From Polyangiaceae bacterium (lineage in GTDB: Bacteria > Myxococcota_A > Polyangia > Polyangiales > Polyangiaceae), in assembly GCA_016712345.1 (NCBI GenBank), contig JADJRH010000001.1:3100001-3164000 (forward strand): a stretch of 64,000 bases of DNA, in the 5' to 3' direction. The notes below the pieces were generated by a model, which was given only the letters and a program-made list of their open reading frames with translations, did not search any database and was not told the origin of the DNA. Positions within the stretch are counted from its first letter, which is position 1, and each line of letters begins with the position of its first letter. The position numbers were made by a program, and so were the translations under genes. Shown piece after piece: positions 8,699 to 18,000 of this stretch.

Positions 8699-8974
8699 CG
8701 GCGGGGGCCGGGATATGTTTGCGCGAAGGGGGCAGGACGCATCTCGACAGTGTCACGATGTCGCGGAAGTATCTGAAAAGACACAGTGCCTACTCGCGCC
8801 GGCCCACCACACGCACTGGCGGGTGTATGGAAGTGCTTGAAAAATACGAGGAAGCCAAGTTCCGTTCGGCACCGGCACTGTTAAGATGACACTTGTTCCA
8901 GAAGCCCAAAAGAAGCCCGCCGGTCCTGCGTTTTCGTCCCAACGCGCGCGAGCGCTGCTGTTTGAACCACAGCC

Positions 8975-9062
8975 GTCTGCGGGTGGAGGCGCATACGTCT
9001 GCGGGTGGCGGCGCATACGTCTGCGGGTGGAGGCGCATACGTCTGCGGGTGGCGGCGGGTGG
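8975..9062. repeat. 22-bp tandem repeat, four regular units plus degenerate ones
   Basis: GTCTGCGGGTGG recurs at 8975, 8997, 9019 and 9041, an exact 22-bp spacing, with the unit ending in GCGCATAC and a single alternating A/C difference (GGAGGC or GGCGGC). A further diverged copy of the unit ends around 9105. There are no unique spacers, so this is a minisatellite and not a CRISPR array. Confidence 0.9.
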
Positions 9063-9303
9063 CGGCGCAGACGCATGCGCTTTGAGGCGCGTACGTCTGC
9101 GGGTGGGTTCGGCCACTGTTTGCTGATGAACGGAAGCAGACGACGCTGAGCGACGCGGCTTTGAGGAGCCCAACGGTCCGCCGCCGCGACACGCAACGGC
9201 GCACAAAGCGGGGGCCCTGATGTACACAAGGCGGCCTGGGTACACAAAGCCCCAAACCCTGCTTGTGAGATGAAACGTGGCTCAGAAAAGCCGAAAGGCG
9301 AGG

Positions 9304-9795
9304 GAACGAGCGAGTTGTGAATGATGGTTGGGGCGCGTAGCGAGCGCCTCGGCTCTAGGGAAGCCCCCGGAGGAATACTCAGATGTATTTTGAGGAGGCT
9401 GACCGACGAGGCGAGGCGCGTAGCAGCGCCACAGCCGAGCCGCGAAGGATCTCGCCCGATGTCGAGGCGCGCGCGAGGAGCGCACGGAGCGTACTTAGAG
9501 GTACGTGAGTACGCACCGGAGCGCGTAACGATGAGATCGGGCGAGAGAACGAGCGAGTTGTGAATGATGGTTGGGGCGCGTAGCGAGCGCCTCGGCTCTA
9601 GGGAAGCCCCCGGAGGAATACTCAGATGTATTTTGAGGAGGCTGACCGACGAGGCGAGGCGCGTAGCAGCGCCACAGCCGAGCCGCGAAGGGATCTCGCC
9701 CGATGTCGAGGCGCGCGCGAGGAGCGCACGGAGCGTACTTAGAGGTACGTGAGTACGCACCGGAGCGCGTAACGATGAGATCGGGCGAGAGAACG
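9304..9795. repeat. 243-bp direct duplication abutting the tssC 3' end
   Basis: The segment beginning GAACGAGCGAGTTGTGAATG at 9304 is repeated almost exactly from 9547. The copies differ by one G (GAAGGATC against GAAGGGATC), giving 243 and 244 bp. A third partial start (GAACGAGCG) at about 9789 runs into the last bases after the tssC stop. Each copy contains internally related, purine-rich GAGGCGCG motifs and a TACTTAGAGGTACGTGAGTA near-palindrome. The open frame through it is not a plausible protein. Confidence 0.9.
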
Positions 9796-9803
9796 AGCGG
9801 CGA

Positions 9804-11282
9804 TCATTCTTTGTCGAGTTTGCCGACGAGGCTCAACTGGAAGAACGCGCCCATGTACTTGAAGTGCGGGCGCACCTTCATGTCGACCTTGTACCAACCG
9901 GCGTTGCCTTCAACGTCGGTCACGGTGATCTGCGCCTGACGGAGCGGGCGGCGACCACGGATCGCGGCGGACACAACGTCTTGGTCGGCAACGTATTGAC
10001 CGATCCACTCGTTGAGTTCGCGCTCGAGATCGGCGCGCTCTTTCCACGTACCGATCTGCTCGCGTTGCAGAACCTTGAGGTAGTGGGAGAGGCGGCACAT
10101 GATCATCATGTACGGGAGCTGCGTGCCGAGGCGGTAGTTGGTTTCCGCAGCGCGGCCTTCTGCGCTCTGACCAAAGTACTTGGGCTTTTGGCAGGAGTTG
10201 GCGGAGAAGAAACACGCGTTGTCGGAGTCTTTGCGGTAGGAAAGACCGATGAAGCCCTCTTCTGAAAGCTCAAACTCGCGGCGCTCCGTGAGCTGAATTT
10301 CAGTGGGGATCTTGGTCTGGATTTCACCCATCGCTTCGTACTGATGAAGCGGCAGGTTCTCGACCGCACCACCGGCCTGCGGGCCGATGATGTTTGGGCA
10401 CCAGCGATACTTGGCAAAGCTGTCGGCAATGCGGGTGGCCATGGCGAACGCGGCGTTGCCCCAGCAATACGCGTCGTGTTTGCCAATGACGTCTTCTTCG
10501 TAGTTGAACGCTTTGACCGGAACGGTGTTGGCGCCGAACGGAAGACGGAGAAGGAACCGCGGCAACATGAGGCCCACGTAACGCGCGTCCTCGGACTCGC
10601 GGAACGATTGCCACTTGGTGTACTGCGGGCCTTCGAACAGGCTCTTGAGGTCTTTGAGGTTGGGGAGGTTCAAGTAGTCTTTGAGACCAAAGAACCCGGG
10701 GCCTGCCGCCGCCATGAACGGCGCGTGCGACATGGTGGCGACGGACGCGCACTTTTGCAAAAGCGCGATGTCCTGCGGGCCGGGGCCAAACTCGTAGTTG
10801 GCGATGATGGAGCCGAAGGGACGACCACCGAAGGTGCCGTACTCTGCTGAGTACACAATCTTGTAAAGGCCGCTCTTGGGAACTTCGGGAGCGTCTTCAA
10901 AGTCTGCGAGCAGATCTTCTTTGGAGCAGTTGAGCAGCTCGATCTTGATGTTCTCGCGGAAGTCGGTGCGATCGATAACGAACTTGAGGCTTCGCCACGC
11001 GCTCTCCAACTTTTGGAAAGTGGGGTGGTGAATGATCTCGTCCATCTGCGACGACAGCTTGCTGTCGATCTCGGCGATCAATGCGTCGACGAGAGCCTTG
11101 TCGATTTTTTCGCCTTCACGCTTGGGCGTGATGAGTTCTGCGATGAACGCTTGAACGCCGCGCTTCGCAATTTCATAACCCTCGTCGCCGGGGGTCATTT
11201 TTGTTTCCGCAAGGATCTCCTCGAGCAGCGAGCCACCTTCAAGGGTTTGCGTGCCGCCGCTGGCCTGGGCTTCCGTGGACAT
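9804..11282 (-). CDS. tssC: Type VI secretion contractile sheath large subunit
   Basis: TssC (VipB) assembles with TssB into the cytoplasmic sheath whose contraction fires the type VI needle. The 492-residue product has the usual length. It shows the N-terminal linker SLLEEILAETKMTPGDEGYE, the IIHHPTFQKLESAWRSLKFV segment near residue 83, the FEDAPEVPKSGLYKIVYSAEYGTFGG region near 130 (quoted in parts: PKSGLYK, EYGTFGG), and the C-terminal sheath core ending HFKYMGAFFQLSLVGKLDKE. It follows tssB after only four bases, as in almost all type VI loci. Immediately downstream is the 243-bp duplication, so the locus ends here on this side. Confidence 0.97.
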   Translation of the reverse strand: MSTEAQASGGTQTLEGGSLLEEILAETKMTPGDEGYEIAKRGVQAFIAELITPKREGEKIDKALVDALIAEIDSKLSSQMDEIIHHPTFQKLESAWRSLKFVIDRTDFRENIKIELLNCSKEDLLADFEDAPEVPKSGLYKIVYSAEYGTFGGRPFGSIIANYEFGPGPQDIALLQKCASVATMSHAPFMAAAGPGFFGLKDYLNLPNLKDLKSLFEGPQYTKWQSFRESEDARYVGLMLPRFLLRLPFGANTVPVKAFNYEEDVIGKHDAYCWGNAAFAMATRIADSFAKYRWCPNIIGPQAGGAVENLPLHQYEAMGEIQTKIPTEIQLTERREFELSEEGFIGLSYRKDSDNACFFSANSCQKPKYFGQSAEGRAAETNYRLGTQLPYMMIMCRLSHYLKVLQREQIGTWKERADLERELNEWIGQYVADQDVVSAAIRGRRPLRQAQITVTDVEGNAGWYKVDMKVRPHFKYMGAFFQLSLVGKLDKE

Positions 11283-11286
11283 TGGT

Positions 11287-11778
11287 CTACTCCTCCTTCT
11301 TCAGGCCGAGCTCGTTGACGAGTCGGTTGCGCTGCGCCGGGTCATTGAGAATGTTTTGGATCTTGGTTCGGAACGCCTTCTCGTTCCCGAGCGGACCCTT
11401 GAGCGCGGTGAGGGCGGCACGGAGTTCGAGAAGCTTCTTGAGTTCGGGAACTTGGTTCGCGATCGCTTCGGGCTCCATGTCGGAGAGGCGACGGAACTTG
11501 AGGTTGACGTTGATCTCGTTGTCGTCGGAATCGGAAAGGCGATCTTTTACAGCGAACGACAAAGCGAGTTTTTGCTCGCTCATAACTTTTTGGAAGTTGT
11601 CTTTGTCGACGCTAATCGGCTTGCGATCCTCGAGCGGCCGCGGATCAGGGCGCTGGGTGTAGTCGCCGAGCATGAGGAGCTTCAGCGGCAGCTCAACCTC
11701 TTCCTTGGCGTTTCCTGTCGCAGGCTTGTACGTGATGTTCACGCGTTCTTTCGGCGCGACTGATCCTTCTTTCGACAT
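11287..11778 (-). CDS. tssB: Type VI secretion contractile sheath small subunit
   Basis: TssB (VipA) pairs with TssC in the contractile sheath. The 163-residue product has the family pattern: KERVNITYKP near the N-terminus, ELPLKLLMLGDYTQRPDPRPLEDRKP in the central strand (in parts LPLKLLMLGDY and RPLEDRKPISVDK), LKFRRLSDMEP near residue 92 and a helical C-terminus ending LVNELGLKKEE. AAGGAG lies eight bases before the ATG at 11778, a strong ribosome binding site. A 369-bp gap with a possible terminator separates it from tssA, so tssBC probably has its own promoter. Confidence 0.97.
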   Translation of the reverse strand: MSKEGSVAPKERVNITYKPATGNAKEEVELPLKLLMLGDYTQRPDPRPLEDRKPISVDKDNFQKVMSEQKLALSFAVKDRLSDSDDNEINVNLKFRRLSDMEPEAIANQVPELKKLLELRAALTALKGPLGNEKAFRTKIQNILNDPAQRNRLVNELGLKKEE

Positions 11779-12147
11779 CGCTGAGGCTCCTTTCCCCGAT
11801 GGGGTTGGGGCGCAAGACGCCGAGCGGCGATCTGAAGCCCCAAAAAGCGACTTGATGAGACATTTAACGGCTTGGCTGGCCCCCTAACAGAAGGAACCAA
11901 CGGACACGTCACGAGGTGATTGTGTCCGCACCCGCCGAGTGGCCGCGGAGCATAACCCAAACACTCTTTGAAAAGATCCATGTTTCGTGACGAACAGAAG
12001 CGACTTTCGGAGCGGGGAGGGTGGTTGCGATGGAAAGTGAGAAAAGGCCGAAAATACGGCCGGATCAGGCGCCGCGTGACTCGTTTGCCGCGCTGCGACA
12101 AGCTGCGCCGTGGGGCGGTTTGAACGATTTTTCTTGACTTTTGAAGG
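11779..12147. promoter_or_regulatory. 369-bp gap expected to carry the tssBC promoter
   Basis: This is the longest spacer inside the type VI locus. No gene is seen in it. On the minus strand it holds a GC stem followed by a short T-run at 12041-12061 (after tssA) and then about 260 bases leading to the strong tssB ribosome binding site. I could not identify a clear sigma70 or sigma54 element by eye. Confidence 0.4.
12041..12061 (-). terminator. Weak possible intrinsic terminator after tssA
   Basis: Read on the minus strand, GGCCG-TATTTT-CGGCC is followed by TTTTCTC. The stem has only five GC pairs and the T-run four bases. It lies about 87 bases after the tssA stop, in the direction of transcription, and would partly uncouple tssA from tssBC. 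Confidence 0.35.
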
Positions 12148-13854
12148 CTACATTGGCGGCGCTTCAAGCATTAACTTGAGCGCGGCCGATGAGTCGAGTT
12201 CGCACAGTTTCTCGAACGCGGCTGTTTCTTTTGCGCGCAGGTCCGGCGGCACTTCCATTCCAAACGCGGCGTTTTGATTGCGAAGCACTTGGTAGAGCGC
12301 GGAGTAGAGTTCAGCGCAGAGATCGGGCTGCCATTCGGTGAGGTTGTGTTTTTGCGCGAGGCGTTCGAGCCCTTCGAGCTGCGCTTTGGCGATGTTCGTT
12401 TGGCCGATCTGCAAGCTCATTTTGGCGAGCGCGAGCCGGCCTTTGAATTTGTCGGCGGGCGCCGGTGCCATGCGAACAGCTTTGTGAAGCAACGCAAACG
12501 CACCGGGGACATCGGGCGCATCGCCGCCGAGTTTCGCGTTGGCTTCTTGAATGGCTTTGTCGAGCGGGTTCGATGCGCGCGGGCCGCCGCCGCCTCCTCC
12601 ACCGCCGGCACCGAATGCGCCTTTCACTGCGCTCTCGATCCACGCGACAGTGTCGGGATCGGCGAGCGGTGTGTTGTCGTTAAATTGAAGCGTTGGCAGC
12701 TCCGGCGCGCGACTGATGAGCGACGCAAGTTGAACAAGCACGGCTTGGCGCGCGCCGTCGTATTGCTCGCCGAGCATCTCCATGGCTTGAACCGCGTGAC
12801 GCTGCGGATCGAGCCAGAGCGGGCTTTCGGCACCGAGCGCTTCTGCAACGTTGAGAAGCGTTTGAGGATCGCCCGCACCGGCGGCGTCGTTGAGTTGTCC
12901 GCGTTGATATTCCTGCGGACCGGGGATGTACGTCACGCCGTTTTCGTTGGGCGGCAGTGCCGAAAGTTGCAGCCACAATCCCGTGCGACCGATGCGAAAT
13001 CCGGCGGCGGATCCTGGATCGGCGATGCGAAGCGCGTCGCCCGCACGTTGAAGAAGAAGGCTCACTTTTTCGAGCGTGGCAAAAGCTGTGTCGGGATCGC
13101 CGATCTGCGCCGGATCAAGTTCAGGCGGTAACGCTTCACCCGTGGGGGCCGATGTGTACGTTTCGGCGGGCGCCGAATATTGCACCGGCTCCGGTTCCGA
13201 TCCGGGAGGAGGAGGCGGCGGCGGAGGTGGAGGCGGAGGAGGCGGCGGCGGAGGTGGAGGCGGAGGAGGCGGCGGCGGAGCCTCTTTGGGGATGCTGCGC
13301 TCGATGTTTTGGATGATGTTCCGCAGCTCGCGCATGCCGCCGTACGCGTCGCCGAGTTTGTCGGCGAGATCGCCGTCCACGGAGCGGCTTACTTTTTCGA
13401 GCGCCTTTGCGAGGTCGGCATCTTTGGAGGTGGGAACGAACGTGTTGAGCTTCTCGATCGTCTTGCAGTGATCGCTGAGCCAACCGGCGAGGTTGCCGCG
13501 CGCCTTCGGCCTGCGAAGCGGCGGGTACATCGTGTCCCAAAAGGTTTCGATCAAGCACGAAAGGAGAACGAACCCTTCGAGCAGACCTCGAACGCCGTCG
13601 ACGGTGGCGCGCGCCGCGGCCCAATAAAGCCCGATGCGAAAGTCTTTTGTTTTTTCGACGAGCGCTGTGTCCGCCATGCTGAGCACGGCGTTCCAGTCGG
13701 TTTTGGCGCCGCCCATGGACGCGCTTTTGTCGATCTCGTTTTTGATCGCATCGACGTCTTCGAACGAGAGATCCGTGCCGACGCCGCCGTTGATCGGCGC
13801 AATGTGTTCGGAAAGCTTCTCTTTGATTTCGTTGATGAGGTCGTCCGCCGCCAT
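12148..13854 (-). CDS. tssA: Type VI secretion baseplate/sheath-capping protein TssA (ImpA_N domain)
   Basis: TssA proteins guide sheath and tube assembly. From the ATG at 13854 the product is 568 residues. The N-terminal ImpA_N domain (~residues 15-125) is clear: IAPINGGVGTDLSFEDVDAI, DWNAVLSMADTAL, EKTKDFRIGLYWAAA, GLLEGFVLLSCLIETFWDTMYPPL. A run of about 25 prolines at residues ~193-217 links it to an Ala-rich helical C-terminal region (~240-568), which itself contains a poly-Gly stretch (GAGGGGGGGGP, ~455). An upstream in-frame extension to 13944 exists but does not look like the family. It sits between tagF and tssB, as usual for a tss gene. Confidence 0.85.
   Translation of the reverse strand: MAADDLINEIKEKLSEHIAPINGGVGTDLSFEDVDAIKNEIDKSASMGGAKTDWNAVLSMADTALVEKTKDFRIGLYWAAARATVDGVRGLLEGFVLLSCLIETFWDTMYPPLRRPKARGNLAGWLSDHCKTIEKLNTFVPTSKDADLAKALEKVSRSVDGDLADKLGDAYGGMRELRNIIQNIERSIPKEAPPPPPPPPPPPPPPPPPPPPPPPPPGSEPEPVQYSAPAETYTSAPTGEALPPELDPAQIGDPDTAFATLEKVSLLLQRAGDALRIADPGSAAGFRIGRTGLWLQLSALPPNENGVTYIPGPQEYQRGQLNDAAGAGDPQTLLNVAEALGAESPLWLDPQRHAVQAMEMLGEQYDGARQAVLVQLASLISRAPELPTLQFNDNTPLADPDTVAWIESAVKGAFGAGGGGGGGGPRASNPLDKAIQEANAKLGGDAPDVPGAFALLHKAVRMAPAPADKFKGRLALAKMSLQIGQTNIAKAQLEGLERLAQKHNLTEWQPDLCAELYSALYQVLRNQNAAFGMEVPPDLRAKETAAFEKLCELDSSAALKLMLEAPPM
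13205..13281 (-). repeat. 27-bp in-frame minisatellite encoding the TssA polyproline linker
   Basis: Inside tssA the nine-codon unit CCG CCG CCG CCT CCT CCG (then CCT CCA CCT) is repeated about 2.8 times, giving 25 uninterrupted proline codons. Because the unit is a multiple of three, copy-number change would alter linker length without breaking the frame. Confidence 0.85.
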
Positions 13855-13973
13855 AGAGGCGAGCGAGGATATCGCCGGTACCTTCAGACAACCAAATCGG
13901 ATTGAATGTGTACACAGCTCCCGCGGAGAGTCCCGCCCCCACACGCGGGCTTCGCCCGGCTCGTTTTTGCTAC

Positions 13974-14954
13974 TTACACGTTGCCGAGGCCTTCAAGGAA
14001 TTGGGCGAGCGACAAGTCTGTGCGCGCAACGAGGGCGTCGAGTTGGGGGCCGAGTGCGCGGCGTGTCATCCCTTCATCGAGCGTTGCGGGGCCGCAGAGA
14101 TCGGCAACGTGATCCGCCTGTCCGGTGGGCGAGATCAATTCACGGAACGAGGCAACGTGCGGTGAGCCGAGGTGGATGAGGAGCGATTGCTGCGGTGACC
14201 AAAACGCGTTGAGGAGTGTGCTTTTCCACTTGGCCAAACGAAGCGTCATGTCGAGCCAAACGGCGGCTGCGTACGCATCACCCGCACCGAGAGGGAGGCG
14301 CATGGCAAGGCCGGTGCGCGGCAGTTCTTGACCGCGAAATGGTTGAACGCTGGCGAGGACGTTTTGCACCACCCAAAATCGGTTTGCTTCGGTGCCGAAA
14401 CCCGTTTCCCAAAGGGCCTTCATGGGCTGCGTTGCAAGCCACGATCGATAGCCTTGGGTGACGAGATCGGGGTCTTCAAGCGACGGCGTTTGAATGCGCG
14501 AAACGCGATCGAGAAACGCATCGACGGGAAGGGAGCGACCGGTGCGCACAAGTTCGTATGCGGCGGCGAGGAGCGGAAACAATGCGATGGGTACACCGCC
14601 GCCAGCCGACACAAGCTGCGCGTAGTCGTACGACGCAAAGACGGTCATGGGGTAAAGGCGGCCCGCGTTGTCACCGCTCGGAGCCCACGCTCCAACAAGC
14701 GCGCGATTCGGCGGTTCACCGTTTTGGCCGTCACCGTGGAAGATGAACAGGCCGACCGAGCCCTGGTAGGCGGGCTCAAACGTTTGCGCCATGGAACGCC
14801 GCGCGAAATCGATCCCGTCGCCGAGCCAACGATCGAATGCGGCCAGCTCCTCGCCGCCCGCGTTCAGACGAATGAAGTCACCGGTTGCCGGCAATTTGCC
14901 GAAGCAACCGATCTGCGGAGGCCCCGAGGGTGCGCGCTTTTTGCGCCAAAACAT
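13974..14954 (-). CDS. tagF: Type VI secretion-associated protein TagF
   Basis: TagF (ImpM-like) proteins are post-translational regulators of type VI firing, best known as repressors linked to the Fha/PppA-PpkA threonine phosphorylation pathway. The 326-residue product opens with the characteristic IGCFGKLPATGDFIRLN and then FDRWLGDGIDFAR, GSVGLFIFHG, GRLYPMTVFASYD, in the order seen in the family. The C-terminal half, with WLDMTLRLAKW and FRELISPTGQADHV, extends beyond the shortest TagF proteins. It lies between tssM and tssA on the same strand with gaps of 145 and 119 bp. No threonine kinase/phosphatase of that pathway is adjacent, though Ser/Thr kinases are encoded 8-12 kb away. Confidence 0.85.
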   Translation of the reverse strand: MFWRKKRAPSGPPQIGCFGKLPATGDFIRLNAGGEELAAFDRWLGDGIDFARRSMAQTFEPAYQGSVGLFIFHGDGQNGEPPNRALVGAWAPSGDNAGRLYPMTVFASYDYAQLVSAGGGVPIALFPLLAAAYELVRTGRSLPVDAFLDRVSRIQTPSLEDPDLVTQGYRSWLATQPMKALWETGFGTEANRFWVVQNVLASVQPFRGQELPRTGLAMRLPLGAGDAYAAAVWLDMTLRLAKWKSTLLNAFWSPQQSLLIHLGSPHVASFRELISPTGQADHVADLCGPATLDEGMTRRALGPQLDALVARTDLSLAQFLEGLGNV

Positions 14955-15099
14955 GCTGCGTTCTCATTACACGAACGCGCGGCCGACGGGGAGAGTTCGA
15001 AAGCGGTTTTTCGCGGACAAAATGAGAAATGCGCGCCCCGGGTAGGGCGCGCATTCATTGATAGCAGGTGATTGGACGGTCGCTCGGAATCGGAGGCGA

Positions 15100-18000
15100 T
15101 CAGCCCTTCTTGCCGCCGCCGCCCCCTCCGCCACCCCCGCCGCCGCCGAAGCTGTCGCCGATGCTGGGCGGGCAATTCGTCGCGCGGAAGAAACTCGGAA
15201 CGAAGGGGTGATTGGAGCGCGAGGGGCGAACTTCCATCACGACGGTGACAGGAGGCGCCGTCATTTGCCAAGTGACGTTGAACACGTCGTCGCTGTCTTT
15301 CTCGGCCGTGACGGTTCCGGTTTCGAACAGGCGGAAGATGCCCCACGGGCCTTCACGCTTGATCTCTTCGTCGAGCCCACCGGCGCCGCGCACGCGAATG
15401 CTGGCTCCGGGCGGGCCCTTGCTCGGCCACGTGAATGAGTACCAATACTCTTTCTCGTTGCGGTACCGACGTGACTGCCCGTCGATCTCGAAGATCACTT
15501 CGCTCACGATCGGGCTTACGGTCTTGAGGTTTACGTTGAAGACGACCTTGGGCTTTTCTTCACCCGGCAAGAAGATCGACTCGGTGATCTCGTGCGCCCG
15601 CTTGAGGCAGTTGTAGAGGTTGGGCAAAAACGGTGTGTACGGCCTTGCACCGGGTGCACCCGACTGCATCTGCGCGAGCGGATAGAAGTCGTGTTTTACC
15701 TGGTAGTGGAAGCTGTGCAGGTACTTCTCGTAGAAGCCCCAGAGTACACCGTCTTTCGGCTTGAAGAAGGCCGCCGCGTCGTCGAACGAAGCGTCACGCG
15801 TGGACGCGAGGTTGAACGGGTAGCGGTCTTTGATCTTCTTTTCGTACTCCGGCCACACTTCGATTTCCCACAGGCCGCTCGCCGCACCACCCGCGCTGCG
15901 AACCACCGCGCGGTACGCTTGGCGAAGCGGATTCATGAGAAGAGGCCGCATGAGTTCTTGCCCGGGCTTGTCGAGCTGAAGCAGGAGCACTTCGGTTTCA
16001 CGCACCGCATTCAAGAAAAGCTCGGTGGCCTTCTTTGTGTCGGGGTTGGGCGGACCGCTGTCCACGTTGCTCATTTCGGCGGAGAGCTGTTCAAGCAAAC
16101 CAACGTACTTTGAGAGCGACGTGGGCGCGGGGGGCTTGGGAGCTTCACCCTCTTTCGGCGGCGCTTCCTCGGGCGGAACGCCGAATCGAACCATTTGGTA
16201 GAAGTACTCAGGCACGGGATCCGGGCGCTCACCGGAGGGGGCTCCGATGAAGTCGTCGAGGCCGATGCCGCTCGCGCCGGTCTTTTGACGAACGCGTTGG
16301 TTGGCCTTCCAGCGAAGCTGCGCAAGGAGCCCCGCATCGCCGCCGGCCGCGTCTTTGGCGAGGTTCTTTTCGCTCCTAAACTGCGTGTTTTCGTCGAGCG
16401 CCTTCAACAGTCGGAGGTACGGCCAATCACGCGTGGCGAGGATGTTGAACTCTTCGATCGCCTCTTTGTTGTTGTCCGGAACTTCAACGTCGATATCGCG
16501 GAAGAAGGCCTCCCACTGACGGATGTACTCCGAGTCGTACGACTGACGAACGCGATCGAGAGCCTGTTGGATCTTGGCCGCTTGGTTTTTCTCTTCGTCC
16601 GTGAGCGGAATAACCCAATTTTCACGCTCGATCTGCTTGTAGCCCTCTTTGAGCGACTCGATGACTTTCTTGTGTCCGTCGAGTGTGTACGCACCGGGAA
16701 CTTGGAAGTACACACCGGGCCGACCCTGTTGGCGATTGCGCGCCTCGGTGCGGCTGTGGATCTTTGAAAGCGCCTCTTGTCGATCGGGGAAGAGGTCTTG
16801 AAGAGTGACGGGCGGGTATTGGAGATTTTCAACGTTGTCGCCGCCGCTCTCGTCTTTCTTCTTGGTGTTGATGGGCTCAATGAGCTGCTTGTAATAGCGC
16901 TCGGCCGCTTCAACCTTGCTGAGCGTTTGGCGCACTTTGTTGATGAGATCTTGATTGAGGGTTTCACCCTCGATCTCGCCGCGCCACAGAAGCTCCACGT
17001 AGTAGCCCACGTGGGGGAGCAGCTTGTCTTTCAGTTCTGGGCGACCGATTTCGTTGGTGCCGAGTTTCTCCGCCCACAGATTTTCGAGCCGCGACATTTC
17101 CCACTGCGCGTTTTCTTTTAAACGAGCTTGGGCTTGTTGGCGCGTTGCGGGATCGGCGTCTTTCTGCTTGTTATCGAGCAGCAAGTACGCACGAAGGAGA
17201 TTGTAATACTCCCAATATTTGTCGGCGCTGGCGCCCGCGAGCTTCTCTTCGAGCTTTTCTTTGGTGGGGCGAACAAAGCCTTGTTGCAAGCTTGCGATGT
17301 ATTGCCCGCGGGCCGCCGGATAGAGCGTGGGACGCTGGTCCATGAACCAGTCGAACGACGGGCGGCTGCGATCGAGCAGCTCGACGTGATCTTTGAGCGC
17401 GCGAAGCTTGTCGACGTTGTCGAGCGGTTTTTGGCTGGCCCAGTCGATCTCCTGCGCGCTCTTTGAAACCGTGTCGGTGCGTTCGACAAGTTCTTTATTT
17501 TCGGAGAACGCCAAAATCGTGGGGATCAAGAACATGATCGCAACGGCCGCCGCGACGCCCGCGACGATCATTTGGCGAATGCGCTTTTTTCGAATTTCGG
17601 CTTCGCTCAACGCGGCGACGTCGGCGTCGGGGAAGACGATGCCGGTGAAGACATCGCGGAGGAAGTAGCTCTTTGCTTCAGCGTTGGCGGTGGGCTCTTC
17701 GTACGTGGCCGGACGAAGACCGAAGTTGCGAGCCATTGCGCCGAGCACGCGGTCCATCGGGCGGCCTTCTTGTGTACCGCTCGTGAAGTAGAAGCCGCGG
17801 AGGATCGGGTTGGGCTTTTTGCCCGCGCCCGGGGCAAACGCGGCGGCCATCAGCTCGCCGAGGTTGCGTTTGATCTCGTTTAGCTCGCGCGGGAAAAAGA
17901 AGATCTTTTCTTTGGCTTCACGATTGCGCTCCGCCGCAACGCGCTTGACGCTGCGGAGGTACACACGCTCCGCCATCTCTTCAAACTCGGTGGTGAAGAG

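Larger units (their letters stand above)
8295..9803. other. Gene-free repeat island of about 1.5 kb
   Basis: No convincing gene lies between the helicase start and the tssC stop. The interval holds three separate tandem-repeat blocks (94-bp, 22-bp and 243-bp units, listed separately), several GTACACA sites (8159-8288, 9221, 9241) and GTGTACGCA at 8376. Open frames exist on both strands but run through repeats whose unit lengths (94 and 22) are not multiples of three. None has a ribosome binding site or recognisable protein sequence. Confidence 0.75.

Noticed and set aside
8975..9062. 22-bp repeat as a CRISPR
   Set aside because: There are no unique spacers; units are contiguous.
9321..9752. 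Repeated plus-strand ORFs starting MMVGARSERLG
   Set aside because: They are simply the translations of the two repeat copies; composition is Arg-rich and family-less, and one copy has a one-base change that shifts its end.
8753..9760. Long minus-strand open frame of 335 codons across the repeat island
   Set aside because: It runs through both copies of the 243-bp duplication and the 22-bp repeat, contains the same peptide twice by copying, has no ribosome binding site and no recognisable domain.
11739..12167. 142-codon ORF in the tssA-tssB gap
   Set aside because: It overlaps both flanking genes, is basic and low complexity, and has no start signal; the gap looks regulatory.
12274..13905. 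Antisense ORFs of 240-285 codons opposite tssA
   Set aside because: They are produced by the GC-rich, proline-coding sequence of tssA on the other strand and have no family features.
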